Below, in pieces: positions 33,726 through 42,937 of a stretch of DNA of 64,000 bases. A program made the position numbers and the translations under genes. Positions within the stretch are counted from its first letter, which is position 1, and each line of letters opens with the position of its first letter. Origin of the DNA: Streptomyces sp. NBC_01231. GTDB lineage: Bacteria > Actinomycetota > Actinomycetes > Streptomycetales > Streptomycetaceae. The stretch covers positions 5,766,001 through 5,830,000 of the forward strand of contig CP108521.1 in assembly GCA_035999765.1 (NCBI GenBank), written 5' to 3'. The notes below the pieces were generated by a model. That model did no database searches. It saw only the letters and a program-made list of their open reading frames with translations, and had not been told where the DNA came from.

Positions 33726-34337
33726 CTATTCGGGCAGCCGGAGTTCCAGGTCCTTGCGTGCTTCCACACCGTCGCGGGTGACCGTGTCGAGGAGGTCGGC
33801 GACCGTGCCGTGGCCGGGCAGCTGGGCCTCGGGCTCCACGTCGTGCCAGGGAACGAGCACGAAGGCGCGTTCGTGGGCGCGGGGGTGAGGGAGCGTGAGG
33901 TGCGGGTCGTCGGTGACGACATCGGCGTACGCGACGATGTCGACGTCGAGGGTGCGCGCGCCCCAGCGCTCGTCCCGGACGCGGTGGAAGGCCTCCTCGA
34001 CCGCGTGCGCCCGCTCCAGGAGGGAGGACGGGGGCAGGGTCGTCTTCAGGACCACGACCGCGTTGAAGTACGCGGGCTGGCTGCCCGGCTCCACGCCCCA
34101 CGGCTCCGTCTCGTACACCGGGGAGACCGCCTTGATGCGGACGCCCGGGGTGTCCTCCAGGGCGTCGATGGCGCCCTGGAGCGTCTCCAGACGATTGCCG
34201 AGGTTGGCGCCGAGGGAGACCACGGCGCGTTTCGGGTTGTGGAGGGTGATGTCGGCGGCGTCGACCTTCTCGACGACGGAGGCGGGTACCGGCTGTACGG
34301 TCGGGTCGCTGTGCCCCTCGGTGAAGAACGCGGTCAT
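33726..34337 (-). CDS. folK: HPPK (6-hydroxymethyl-dihydropterin pyrophosphokinase)
   Basis: The 203-residue protein transfers pyrophosphate from ATP to hydroxymethyl-dihydropterin. Family motifs: 'VVSLGANLGNRLETLQGAI', 'VSPVYETEPWGVEPG', and 'RWGARTLDVDIVAYADVV' with the two magnesium aspartates, then 'LTLPHPRAHERAFVLVP'. An extra 38 N-terminal residues precede the usual start. Its ATG overlaps the folB stop by four bases (ATGA), so the two are translationally coupled. Confidence 0.95.
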   Translation of the reverse strand: MTAFFTEGHSDPTVQPVPASVVEKVDAADITLHNPKRAVVSLGANLGNRLETLQGAIDALEDTPGVRIKAVSPVYETEPWGVEPGSQPAYFNAVVVLKTTLPPSSLLERAHAVEEAFHRVRDERWGARTLDVDIVAYADVVTDDPHLTLPHPRAHERAFVLVPWHDVEPEAQLPGHGTVADLLDTVTRDGVEARKDLELRLPE

Positions 34338-34693
34338 ACTCGGCTCCGGGTGATGGTGACGGTCACGTCGTCGAAGGGGACGGTGATCGGGGCGTCCGGC
34401 TTGTGGACGCGGACCTCGATCTCCTCGACCCGTTCGTGCTTCAGACAGGCCTGGGCGATGCGCTCGGCGAGCGTCTCGATGAGGTTGACCGGCTCGCCCT
34501 CGACGACGGCCACGACCTCCTCCGCCACGATGCCGTAGTGAACGGTCTTCGTCAGGTCGTCGTCGGCGGCGGCCGGTCGGGTGTCCAGGCCCAGGACGAG
34601 GTCCACGATGAAGGTCTGGCCCTCCTCGCGTTCCTTGGGGAACACACCGTGGTGCCCGCGGGCCTTGAGGCCGCGCAGCGCGACACGATCCAC
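34334..34693 (-). CDS. folB: dihydroneopterin aldolase
   Basis: The 119-residue enzyme cleaves dihydroneopterin to hydroxymethyl-dihydropterin. It shows 'VALRGLKARGHHGVFPKEREEGQTFIVDL' and 'LIETLAERIAQACL' (catalytic-site Glu), and 'HKPDAPITVPFDDVTVTI'. The GTG at 34693 has AGGAG eight bases upstream; the GTG nine bases further up lies within that site. Its stop overlaps the folK start by four bases. Confidence 0.94.
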   Translation of the reverse strand: MDRVALRGLKARGHHGVFPKEREEGQTFIVDLVLGLDTRPAAADDDLTKTVHYGIVAEEVVAVVEGEPVNLIETLAERIAQACLKHERVEEIEVRVHKPDAPITVPFDDVTVTITRSRV

Positions 34694-35024
34694 GCGAATC
34701 ACTCCTGCAATCGTCGGTCACGGCCGGTGCGTACCGTGTGCGGGCGGCACACCGGCCTCAGATGAATCTACCTGCGAGCACTGACAGGGCCCGGCCGCGG
34801 GGGCGCGAGCCCGTGCCGGGGCCAAGAGGGTTCATCATGCGTTTCCCTTGGGGAACCCGGCGGCTCACGGGCTGGTAGCCGCCCATACCCGGGGGTTCGT
34901 GATTCCAACCACTTCTTGGTCTCTCCGGGGTCTGCGCGGGTGGTTCCCGTGAAGAGTTCTCATGGACGGTCCCATGGGTGGCCGGGGGTGGTTCCGGGGG
35001 TGGCCCTGTGGGGCGCCTACCCAC
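34694..35024. other. 331-base gap inside the fol cluster
   Basis: No gene is certain. It should contain the folB promoter, read on the minus strand. One minus-strand frame of 42 codons (34767–34895, 'MGGYQPVSRRVPQGKRM...') is open but has no ribosome binding site. The part at 34960–35020 is a run of GGTGG/GGGGG motifs on the plus strand. Confidence 0.4.
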
Positions 35025-35528
35025 TCAGGCGGGGGTCTCGTCGCTTTCGTCCTCGTCGCTTTCGGCCAGAACGGGCGAGGCGTGGTGGGACCAGAGTTTC
35101 CAGCCGTCGGGTGTGCGGCGGAACAGGTTGGTGGCGACCACCAGCTGGCCGACGAGCGGACCCAGCTCCTCGTCGCCCTCGGGGGCGGGGCCGCCGCTGA
35201 GGATGTTCTCGGTGCAGGTCACCAGGGCGGTGTCGGCGCTGACGGAGACGTGCACATCGGTGAGGAAGAATTGGATGTAGTCCGTGTTCGCCATGATCAG
35301 TGCGTACGACCTGAGGACCTCGCCGCGACCGGTGAGCACGGGCCAGCCGGGGTGCACGCAGGAGACGACGCCGACATCGGCCGGGTCGTGGTATTCCTCG
35401 TCGACGCCCAGGTCGGCCGGGGCGAGCCAGAGCGAGGACACCGTCTCGAAGTCGCCGCGCTCCATGGCCTCGTAGAAGGCGGTGTTGGCGTGTTCGACCT
35501 CTTCCACGTCGGTGTGGGGGGCGCTCAC
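35025..35528 (-). CDS. NTF2/SnoaL-like protein in the fol cluster
   Basis: The 167-residue protein has the nuclear-transport-factor-2 cone fold: an N-terminal helix 'VEHANTAFYEAMERGDFETVSSLWL', then 'VSCVHPGWPVLTGRGEVLRSYALIM' and beta strands ending in 'ATNLFRRTPDGWKLWSHHAS'. Such folds serve as small enzymes or ligand binders. Its ATG overlaps the folP stop by four bases, so it is translated with folP. No folate enzyme of this fold is needed in the standard pathway; a role near the missing dephosphorylation of dihydroneopterin triphosphate is only a thought. Confidence 0.88.
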   Translation of the reverse strand: MSAPHTDVEEVEHANTAFYEAMERGDFETVSSLWLAPADLGVDEEYHDPADVGVVSCVHPGWPVLTGRGEVLRSYALIMANTDYIQFFLTDVHVSVSADTALVTCTENILSGGPAPEGDEELGPLVGQLVVATNLFRRTPDGWKLWSHHASPVLAESDEDESDETPA

Positions 35529-36415
35529 CGGACTCCTTCAGCGCCGTTGCCCGCGGCGCGCGCTCCCTCCATGGCGCGCGCGACCCGTACCGCGTCCGCG
35601 GTGGCGCGCACCTCGTGCACGCGTACCGCCCACGCGCCGGCGTGCGCCGCGAGCGCGGAGACGGCGGCGGTGGCGGCGTCGCGCTCGCGGGCGGGCGGCG
35701 GCGCGCCCTCCGGGCCGGCCAGGACGCGGCCCAGGAACCGCTTGCGGGAGGCGGCGACGAGCAGGGGGTGCCCGAGGGCGAGCAGGCGGTCGAGGCGGGC
35801 GAGGAGGGTGAGGTCGTGCTCGGCGTCCTTGGAGAAGCCGAGGCCGGGGTCGACGACGACCCGGTCGGGGGCGACGCCACCGTCGAGGACGGCCTGCACG
35901 CGCGCGTGCAGTTCGTCGACGACTTCGGCCACGACGTCCGCGTACACGCCCTTGACGTTGCCGCCCTCCAGGAAGCCTCGCCAGTGCATGACCACGAAGG
36001 GGGCGTTCGCGTCGGCGACGACGGAGATCATCGCGGGGTCGGCGAGGCCGCCGCTGACGTCGTTGACGAGGGCGGCGCCGGCCGAGAGGGCCTGTTCGGC
36101 GACGGAGGCGCGCATGGTGTCGACGGAGACGGTGACGCCCTCTGAGGCGAGACCGCGGACGACCGGGATGACCCGCTTGAGCTCCTCGGCCTCGTCGACC
36201 CGGCTGGCGCCGGGTCGGGTGGACTCGCCGCCGACGTCCACCAGGTCGGCGCCCTCGGTGACGAGGTCGAGGCCGTGCTTGACGGCGGCCACGGTGTCGA
36301 AGAAGCGGCCGCCGTCGGAGAAGGAATCAGGGGTGACGTTCACGACTCCCATGACCGCGCAGCGGCCCCATTCCGGAAGGCCCGCGACGCGCCCGCGTCC
36401 GCTCTGCTTGCTCAT
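35525..36415 (-). CDS. folP: dihydropteroate synthase
   Basis: The 296-residue TIM-barrel enzyme joins p-aminobenzoate to the pterin and is the sulfonamide target. Motifs: 'MGVVNVTPDSFSDGGRFF', 'DLVDVGGESTRPGASRVDEAEELKRV', 'LVNDVSGG' and 'VVVDPGLGFSKDAEHDL'. A short extra 16 residues precede the first motif. Its stop overlaps the start of the NTF2-like gene. The upstream gene lies 254 bases away, so folP probably has its own promoter. Confidence 0.96.
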   Translation of the reverse strand: MSKQSGRGRVAGLPEWGRCAVMGVVNVTPDSFSDGGRFFDTVAAVKHGLDLVTEGADLVDVGGESTRPGASRVDEAEELKRVIPVVRGLASEGVTVSVDTMRASVAEQALSAGAALVNDVSGGLADPAMISVVADANAPFVVMHWRGFLEGGNVKGVYADVVAEVVDELHARVQAVLDGGVAPDRVVVDPGLGFSKDAEHDLTLLARLDRLLALGHPLLVAASRKRFLGRVLAGPEGAPPPARERDAATAAVSALAAHAGAWAVRVHEVRATADAVRVARAMEGARAAGNGAEGVR

Positions 36416-36669
36416 ACGTTCAGCCTAGGCCCCGGGCGGGGTCACAGGGCCCGGGGCCCGGCCGATGCGAGGGGCCGGGGCGAGGCTTGAGCAGAAGCGC
36501 CGGGAGGGCGGAGGGGGCCAGGTTTCCGCTCGGTCCCGTCCTGGTGGCCGCGGCCACCTTGGCCGCTTTGCGCTTCGTCAGGCGGCTCGCACGTTGTCGT
36601 CAGGCCGCCGGGGCGGTGGTCGTCGAGTGGCCCCGGGCGGTTGTCGTCAGGCCGCCCGGGCGGTGTTCG
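36416..36669. other. non-coding stretch with imperfect GTCGTCAGGCCGCC repeats
   Basis: Between folP and the LysX-like gene (both minus) I see no gene. The segment 36590–36680 has three imperfect copies of GTCGTCAGGCCGCC(G/C)GGGCGGT; each can fold into a small hairpin (GCCGCC/GGGCGG), which may end the transcript that comes from the LysX-like gene. Confidence 0.5.
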
Positions 36670-38505
36670 TCAGACCGCCGTTCTGACGTTCCGTTCCGTC
36701 CCGTGGGCACACGCGCGCGCGGGGGCCGTACGGCGGCGCAGGAAGCGCGGCAGCGGGAGGGCGAGGTTGACGAAGCCCTCCGCCTGCATGGCGGCGAAGC
36801 CGATGCGCGGCAGGTCGCCGGAGGCGCGGTACACGACGAAACGCGGCTCCCAGCGTGGCCGGAACTTGGCGTTGAACTTGTACAGGGACTCGATCTGGAA
36901 CCAGCGCGAGAGGAAGACCAGCAGCCCGCGCCAGGCACGCAGCACCGGGCCCGCGCCGATCTTCTCGCCCCGCGCGAGCGCCGCCCGGAACATCGCGAAG
37001 TTGAGCGACACCTGTGTGATGCCGAGGCGGGGGGCAGCCTGGAGGGAGGCCACGATCAACAGCTCGTTCATGCCGGGGTCGGCAGAGCGGTCGCGGCGCA
37101 TCAGGTCCAGGGAGGCGCCGTCCGTGCCCCAGGGCACGAAGTGCAGGATCGCCTTCAGGTCGCCGTACGGACCCGGCTGGTCGTCCGCCTTGTGGGCGGT
37201 GGCGATCAGACAGTCGCCGTCCGCCGGGTCCCCGATCCGGCCCAGGGCCATGGAGAAGCCCCGCTCGGTGTCGGTGCCGCGCCAGTCCTCCGCGGCGCGC
37301 CGGACGCGCTCCAGCTCGGCCTCCCCGAGGTCACGGACGCGCCGCACCCGGGTCTCGTAACCGGCCCGCTCGATGCGCTTGACCATCTGCCGCACATTGC
37401 GCATCGCGCGGCCGGCGAGGGAGAAATCCGCGACGTCCACCACCGCCTCGTCACCCAGTTCGAGGGCGTCAAGCCCGGTCTCCCGGGTCCACACCTCGCC
37501 GCCGGTCTCGGAACAGCCCATGACGGCGGGGGTCCAGGAGTGGGCCGTGGCCTCGTCCATGAAGCGTTCGATGGCGCCCGGCCAGGCCTCCACGTCCCCG
37601 ATCGGGTCACCGCTGGCGAGCATCACGCCGGAGACGACCCGGTAGGTCACGGCGGCCTTGCCGCTGGGTGAGAAGACGACGGCCTTGTCGCGGCGCAGCG
37701 CGAAGTGGCCCAGGGAGTCGCGGCCGCCGTGCTTGTCAAGGAGGGCGCGCAGACGGGCCTCGTCCTCCTCCGTGAGGCGCGCGGCGGGGTGTTCGGGCCG
37801 GAAGGCCAGGTAGATCGTCGTGACGGCGGTGAGCAGGCCGAGGGCGCCCAGGGAGAAGGCGACCGTCCACGAGGTGTCGCCCTGGTAGTCGACCGGGCCC
37901 TCGAAGCCGAACAGGCCGTACAGGACGTGCGTAATGCGATCGGCCAGGCTCGGGTCGCCGACCATGCGTTCCGGATGGACGCTGACGATGATCAGTCCGA
38001 GGAAGAGGGAACCGGCGCCCATGAGGACGAAGTTGGCGAGCGCGCGCCACCGGCTGCGCGGGTCGGGCAGGGCCACGAACTGGTCGCGGTGGCGCAACAG
38101 CGGCGCGAGCAGCGCGAGCGAGATGAGCACGCCCACCAGGGAGTGCCGGTACGTGAACTGCGCCACCGCGCCGGCCGGGAGCAGCACCACGGCCGCGCGC
38201 CAGGCCCGGCGCTTGTGGCGTTTGAGCCCGTGGGCGAGTAGCAGCAACAGGACGCCGGCGCTGAGCGAGAGCGCGGCGGCGAACGGACCGAGCGCGCCGG
38301 GCAGCACCTCGGCGAGGGTGTGCATACGGCTGTGCCGGAAGCGTGGGAAGACGCCCGCGGCGATGTCCAGCAGGCCTACGAGGGCACACGCTCTGCCGAC
38401 GAGGGCGGGTACGGCTTCGGGGCGCGGGCCACGGAATACGCGCCCCACCCGGTGTGATCGAGCCGGAACCTGGCCCGACATTTCCTCATCTGTCCTGACA
38501 GACAT
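36670..38505 (-). CDS. LysX-like membrane protein with a DUF2156 acyl-transfer domain
   Basis: The 611-residue protein has an N-terminal membrane part of six to seven segments (residues 30–250) and a C-terminal GNAT-like DUF2156 domain ('VTYRVVSGVMLASGDPIGDVEAWPGAIERFM', 'WTRETGLDALELGDEAVVDVADFSLAGRAMRNVRQMVKRIERAGYET', 'SLNFAMFRAALARGEKIG'). This is the layout of MprF and of the N-terminal half of mycobacterial LysX, which attach amino acids to phosphatidylglycerol; here no lysyl-tRNA synthetase domain is fused. It should change the charge of the membrane and affect peptide-antibiotic resistance. The ATG at 38505 begins the similarity; the frame is open 17 codons more. Confidence 0.9.
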   Translation of the reverse strand: MSVRTDEEMSGQVPARSHRVGRVFRGPRPEAVPALVGRACALVGLLDIAAGVFPRFRHSRMHTLAEVLPGALGPFAAALSLSAGVLLLLLAHGLKRHKRRAWRAAVVLLPAGAVAQFTYRHSLVGVLISLALLAPLLRHRDQFVALPDPRSRWRALANFVLMGAGSLFLGLIIVSVHPERMVGDPSLADRITHVLYGLFGFEGPVDYQGDTSWTVAFSLGALGLLTAVTTIYLAFRPEHPAARLTEEDEARLRALLDKHGGRDSLGHFALRRDKAVVFSPSGKAAVTYRVVSGVMLASGDPIGDVEAWPGAIERFMDEATAHSWTPAVMGCSETGGEVWTRETGLDALELGDEAVVDVADFSLAGRAMRNVRQMVKRIERAGYETRVRRVRDLGEAELERVRRAAEDWRGTDTERGFSMALGRIGDPADGDCLIATAHKADDQPGPYGDLKAILHFVPWGTDGASLDLMRRDRSADPGMNELLIVASLQAAPRLGITQVSLNFAMFRAALARGEKIGAGPVLRAWRGLLVFLSRWFQIESLYKFNAKFRPRWEPRFVVYRASGDLPRIGFAAMQAEGFVNLALPLPRFLRRRTAPARACAHGTERNVRTAV

Positions 38506-38653
38506 CGCATCCCGTAGTTCTGCGAGAGACCTTGGATCCGGTACCGATTCGGGCATCCGGCGACATTGCGCCCTCTAGGACGGTGTCTTGGAGGAAGAGG
38601 TTCACTCATCTCTCCAAAGCTGGTTCAAAGGACGAGGAAAGCGGAAGCAACCA

Positions 38654-39781
38654 ATGGGTCTCACGAGCAACAACACGCTGGCGCTGGCGGTACTGGCGGC
38701 CGTTGTGCTGTTCATCGGCACGGTGTGGCTGTGGCCAAGGCTGGCGCGGCGGTCCTGGCGGGCCGTCGGTGGGCGCGTGGGGCTGTTGCTCGCGACCCAG
38801 TTGGTGCTCTTCGTGTCGGTCGGCCTCGCCGCCAACCAGGCTTTCGGTTTCTACGCCTCCTGGGCGGACCTGTTAGGGAGGGAGACCACCCGAGGTGTGG
38901 TCGTCGACCACGCCGTCGGCGCTCCCTCGGGTGTGCCCCTTCAGGTGATCGAGACACGAAGAGTGCGGGGTGCGACCGGGCTCCGGCCCTCGTCGGGCGG
39001 GCAGGTCGAGAAGGTCGACATCGTGGGCCGTACGACAGACATCGCCACGCGCGCGTACGTCTACCTGCCGCCCGAGTACTTCCAGCCGCGATACCGGACC
39101 CGGACCTTTCCCGCGGCCGTCGTCCTCACCGGTTATCCGGGTACGGCACAGGCACTGGTGAGCAAACTCCACTACCCGCGCACGGCTTTGGATCTCGCCG
39201 AGGACGGCCGTATGCAGCCGATGATCCTGGTGATGCTGCGGCCGACCGTGGCGCCACCACGGGACACGGAGTGCGTGGACGTGCCCGGGGGGCCGCAGAC
39301 CGAGTCGTTCTTCGCCAAGGATCTGCCCGACGCCGTATCGGCGCACTACAGAGTGGGCAAGAAACCGGGCAGCTGGGGCATCATCGGCGATTCCACGGGC
39401 GGCTATTGCGCGCTGAAGCTCGCCCTGCACCACCCTGGTGTGTACGCGGCCGGGGCGGGCCTGTCGGCGTACTACGACGCGCCCAAGGACCCCACCACGG
39501 GCGACCTCTTCCACGGCGACAAGGGACTGCGTGACCGCGCGAACCTGGGGTGGTACCTCAAGCACATGCCCCCGTCCGACACTTCATTGCTCGTCACCAG
39601 CAGCAAGGTCGGCGAGTCGAACTACAAGGACACTCTGAAGTTCATAGAGCAGGTGAAGGGCACGAGGCTGACCCGCGTCTCGTCGATCATCCTCGAAAGC
39701 GGCGGGCACAACTTCAACACCTGGCGGCGGGAGATTCCGCCGACGCTTGAGTGGATCAGCGGACGACTGGGCGACCACTGA
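38654..39781 (+). CDS. membrane-anchored esterase (alpha/beta hydrolase, antigen 85-like)
   Basis: The 375-residue protein has two N-terminal membrane segments (about 7–26 and 38–60) and an outer alpha/beta hydrolase domain of the esterase D / mycolyltransferase type: 'AYVYLPPEYFQPRYRTRTFPAAVVLTGYPG', the nucleophile Ser in 'GIIGDSTGGYCALKLAL' (G-x-S-x-G), and the His in 'ESGGHNFNTWRREIPPTLEWI'. Streptomyces has no mycolic acids, so the substrate must be different. The ATG at 38654 follows GGAAG. It is divergent from the LysX-like gene. Confidence 0.9.
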   Translation: MGLTSNNTLALAVLAAVVLFIGTVWLWPRLARRSWRAVGGRVGLLLATQLVLFVSVGLAANQAFGFYASWADLLGRETTRGVVVDHAVGAPSGVPLQVIETRRVRGATGLRPSSGGQVEKVDIVGRTTDIATRAYVYLPPEYFQPRYRTRTFPAAVVLTGYPGTAQALVSKLHYPRTALDLAEDGRMQPMILVMLRPTVAPPRDTECVDVPGGPQTESFFAKDLPDAVSAHYRVGKKPGSWGIIGDSTGGYCALKLALHHPGVYAAGAGLSAYYDAPKDPTTGDLFHGDKGLRDRANLGWYLKHMPPSDTSLLVTSSKVGESNYKDTLKFIEQVKGTRLTRVSSIILESGGHNFNTWRREIPPTLEWISGRLGDH

Positions 39782-39961
39782 AAACGATCTTGCGGATCTC
39801 GCCCCTCTTGTCGACACCGACCCGCCAATCCTGCCCATCCTGTCGATCCTGCTGAATTCAGTGGCCGATCTGATTCCTGATGACGTGTGAAGGCTGCCGG
39901 ATGGCAGTGTTTTTGCGGGCCGGGGCACCATGATTCGCCTACGCGCGGTAAGTTTCTGGCC

Positions 39962-41536
39962 ATGCCACGTGGACGTCACCGCCATTCCCCGCCCCTGCAC
40001 AGGCTGCTGCCTCCGTCGGCGATCGCTGGCGTCTCCCTTGTCTGCGCGCTCGGCCCCTGGGTGTTCACCCAGCCGATGGTGCTCCGCGTGCTGGCCGCCG
40101 CCGCCGCGGTGACGGCGATCGTCGGCGCGGTCGTCATGCGCCACTGGGACACGCAGGCGGGCAAGCAGGTCGCCGACCTCACGCGCGCGCGGGCGAGCGA
40201 CGAGTGGCGGTACGAGGAGCGGGTCGCCGAGCTGGAGACCGACCTGGAGGAGTCGCGCGAGCTGCGGGTCAAGCTGGAGCAGCGACTGCGGGCCAAGCGG
40301 TCGGAGCTGGCGGGGCTGCGCAACGAACACGCGGCGCTGCTGCGGCGGTACGCCACGGCGGAGACCGAGCGGGCGAGCGCCCTGGAGGGCCGCCGACTGC
40401 TGGAGATAGAGACCGCGACTCCGACCCGCGAACTGCTGCCGGCGCCGGCCGCGTCCGCTGAGGCGGCGGGGGCCGTGGCAGCCCCGGCCGAGCCGGCGGC
40501 CGACGAGGCGGCGGGGAGCCTGGAGACGGCGGACGGCGCGGGGAGCGCGCAGGGCTCGCACGACTCGGAAGACGTGGCAGGGAAGCCCGTGGCTCCCGGG
40601 GTCTTCTCGCCGTCGGGTTCGCCGCTGTTCGCGCGGGCGATGGGCGCGCTGGCGCGTTTCGGCGACGAGGGCTACGTGCGCGACGCGAGCGACGGTACGG
40701 CGAAGGCCGAAGCGGAGGACGTGGAGCCGGAGGACGTGGAGCCGGAAGGCGCCGAGTCGGAGGGCGCCGAGTCTCAGATCGCCGAACCCACGGACGCCGA
40801 ACCCACGGACGCCGAACCCACGGACGCCGAGACGGCCGGGCCCGGCGAGGCCGCTGCCCCCGCCACGAATATCGAGGCGGTCACCGGCGCTGAGCCCCCC
40901 GTGGACGTCGAGCCCCTCGTGGACGTCGAGCCCCTCATGGCCGTCGAGGCCAAGAGCATCGCGTCCAAGAGCGTCGCATCCAAGGGCCTCACCAACGGCA
41001 GGTCGAAGAAGATACCCAAGGGCGAGCCCGAGGGTGCCTCGGACGGCGAGTCGGTGAAGGCAGGCTCCGCTGAGAGGGCCGCGTCCGGTGCCGCCGAGAA
41101 CAGCAAGTCGGAGGCCGCGCAGGAGGACGAGGCGCAGGGGAAGCCCGAGGCGGTCGACGGGCATCAGCGCGCGGCCGCCGCCACCACCACCGCCAGGGCG
41201 GCCCAGCCCGCTCAGCAGCCTTCCGGGCACTTCGTCGCGCCGACCGCGGTGGCGGTCGTACCGTCGGCTCCCGCGCGACGCCACGCGGTCGAGGGCGGCT
41301 TCGACTTCTTCGGTGCGAAGCAGGGCGCCGAGCCGGCCGCCCTGGAGGCCATGCAGAACGAGGACCTCGCCGACGTGGTCGGCCAGGAGGCGCTGGCCCT
41401 CCACAAGGCCGAGGCCGAGGCGGGTTTCAAGGCGGCGGACGAGGACGCGCGGGGCGTCGGCCAGGTGATCGACCTGACGGCCCACGACGAGACGGAACAG
41501 ATCGACCTGCAAGGGCTGCGGAGCGCGGTGTCCTGA
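39962..41536 (+). CDS. membrane-anchored coiled-coil protein with acidic low-complexity region
   Basis: The 524-residue protein has two short membrane segments near the start (about 16–35 and 40–60), a predicted coiled coil (residues 65–140, rich in Glu/Arg/Leu heptads), and a long Ala/Glu/Pro-rich region. Two internal repeats stand out: DAEPT three times in a row near residue 280, and VEPLVDVEPL. The end (residues 430–524) is more conserved in look: 'GGFDFFGAKQGAEPAALEAMQNEDLADVVGQEALALHKAEAEAGF'. I do not recognise a family; it reads like a scaffold at the membrane. Confidence 0.8.
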   Translation: MPRGRHRHSPPLHRLLPPSAIAGVSLVCALGPWVFTQPMVLRVLAAAAAVTAIVGAVVMRHWDTQAGKQVADLTRARASDEWRYEERVAELETDLEESRELRVKLEQRLRAKRSELAGLRNEHAALLRRYATAETERASALEGRRLLEIETATPTRELLPAPAASAEAAGAVAAPAEPAADEAAGSLETADGAGSAQGSHDSEDVAGKPVAPGVFSPSGSPLFARAMGALARFGDEGYVRDASDGTAKAEAEDVEPEDVEPEGAESEGAESQIAEPTDAEPTDAEPTDAETAGPGEAAAPATNIEAVTGAEPPVDVEPLVDVEPLMAVEAKSIASKSVASKGLTNGRSKKIPKGEPEGASDGESVKAGSAERAASGAAENSKSEAAQEDEAQGKPEAVDGHQRAAAATTTARAAQPAQQPSGHFVAPTAVAVVPSAPARRHAVEGGFDFFGAKQGAEPAALEAMQNEDLADVVGQEALALHKAEAEAGFKAADEDARGVGQVIDLTAHDETEQIDLQGLRSAVS

Positions 41537-41599
41537 CGGCCGCCTCCAACCCGACCAGGATAAACAGGACAAAAACGAGGACCAGGACCAGGACCAGGA

Positions 41600-42937
41600 C
41601 TAGGACGCCATCCACCGGTCCGGCCGCGCGTCACGCCGTCCCGTCCGTGATCTCTCCGCCTGCGTCCGCAGTAGATCCGCGGCCTCCTGGGTGTCCCGCA
41701 GACGGGCTGTCACCGTCTTGTTGGCCCCCGTGTCCACCTCGACGTCGGCGACCCGCCACAGGCGCCCCCAAGGCCCTTGAGTGAGCCGTACGCTCTGCAC
41801 CTTGGCGTGCGGGACGAGCGACAGGCGGCGGCGCAGCAGTCCGTGCCGCGCCGCGAACACGCTGTCGCTGACGGCGAGTCCGTAGCCACGCCACCACACC
41901 GGCACGCACCGCCCGGCGCGCTCGGGCGGCCGGGAGAGCGCAGACGGCGGCGGCACGGTCACCCCGGGCAGCACGCGCGCGACGACCGACTCGGCGACCG
42001 CGCGCGGAGCGACCGGCACCAGCACCGAGTTGGACGACCCGGCCACGTCCAGCTCGACCCGCACCCATCCGCGCCGCCGCCACAGCAGCGGTTCAACGAT
42101 CCGTACGGTCTGCACGCGACCCGGCGGCACCGTCTCGTGCGTACGGTCCAGCAGCCCGTGGTCGATGCGCAGCCCGTCCGGCGACTCGCCGACCGTCCAG
42201 TCGTACTCGCCGACGAACCGCCCCACGCTGCTCGCGCCGGCCGCGCCCAGCAGCGGCACGCCGGTCGCGAGGACCGTCCACACGCTGTGGGTGGCCAGCC
42301 ACAGGAGCGGCGGTACGACGAGCGCGGCGGCCAGCGTGCCCCAGGTCGCGCCGGTCAGCACCAGGGAGACGGCGAGCACCCGCGGTGGCACGCGCAGCAG
42401 CTCGCGGGAGGGCGCCTCGCCGACCTCGTGCGCCGTCTCGGGTGCGAAACCGGCGGCGCGCGCGAGGAGTTCGGCGCGCAGCGCACGCGCCTCGTCCTCA
42501 CCGAGGAATGCCAGTTCGTCCTTCTTGTCCGTTCCTATGACGTCGAGCTTGAGTTTCGCGACGCCCGCGACCCGCGCGAGCAGCGGCTGGGTGACGTCGA
42601 CGGCCTGGATCCGCTCCAGCCGGATGTGCGCGGTCCGCCGGAACAGCAGGCCGGTCCGGATGCGCAGTTCGCTGTCGGTGACCGCGAAGTGGGTGAACCA
42701 CCAGGTCAGAAAGCCGTAGAGGGCGGCGGCCGGGACGAGTACGGCGAGCGCGATCAGCAGCGTGGTGGTGGTCAGCCTGGTCAGCTGGCGCTGTGCCTGG
42801 TCGGGGTCGTGCACCGCCCACCCGATGAGCACCGCGATCGGCGCCCACGCCCGTCTGAGCGGGGTCACGGGGTGCAGCCGCCGTTCGGTGGGCGGCTGCG
42901 TCTCGCGTACGTCGTCCTCGACGCCGGGCGCGGTCAC
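41600..42937 (-). CDS. bacterial PH-domain (DUF304/YdbT-like) membrane protein
   Basis: The 445-residue protein contains three bPH2 modules and two pairs of membrane segments, like B. subtilis YdbT. The first module shows 'HFAVTDSELRIRTGLLFRRTAHIRLERIQAVDVTQPLLARVAGVAKLKLD', the third 'GYGLAVSDSVFAARHGLLRRRLSLVPHAKVQSVRLTQGPWGRLW'. The GTG at 42937 overlaps the stop of the next upstream gene by four bases (GTGA). In Bacillus YdbS/YdbT together protect against antimicrobial compounds; here the function is inferred only. Confidence 0.9.
   Translation of the reverse strand: MTAPGVEDDVRETQPPTERRLHPVTPLRRAWAPIAVLIGWAVHDPDQAQRQLTRLTTTTLLIALAVLVPAAALYGFLTWWFTHFAVTDSELRIRTGLLFRRTAHIRLERIQAVDVTQPLLARVAGVAKLKLDVIGTDKKDELAFLGEDEARALRAELLARAAGFAPETAHEVGEAPSRELLRVPPRVLAVSLVLTGATWGTLAAALVVPPLLWLATHSVWTVLATGVPLLGAAGASSVGRFVGEYDWTVGESPDGLRIDHGLLDRTHETVPPGRVQTVRIVEPLLWRRRGWVRVELDVAGSSNSVLVPVAPRAVAESVVARVLPGVTVPPPSALSRPPERAGRCVPVWWRGYGLAVSDSVFAARHGLLRRRLSLVPHAKVQSVRLTQGPWGRLWRVADVEVDTGANKTVTARLRDTQEAADLLRTQAERSRTGRRDARPDRWMAS

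Noticed and set aside
34767..34895. A 42-codon minus-strand frame in the fol gap
   Set aside because: No ribosome binding site, no hydrophobic or domain signal; kept only as a remark.
34880..34925. A tRNA-like T-arm (GGTTCGTGATTCC) in the fol gap
   Set aside because: No acceptor, D or anticodon arm can be formed around it.
36590..36680. GTCGTCAGGCCGCC repeats as a mobile-element end
   Set aside because: They are short, imperfect and hairpin-forming, and no transposase or target duplication is present.
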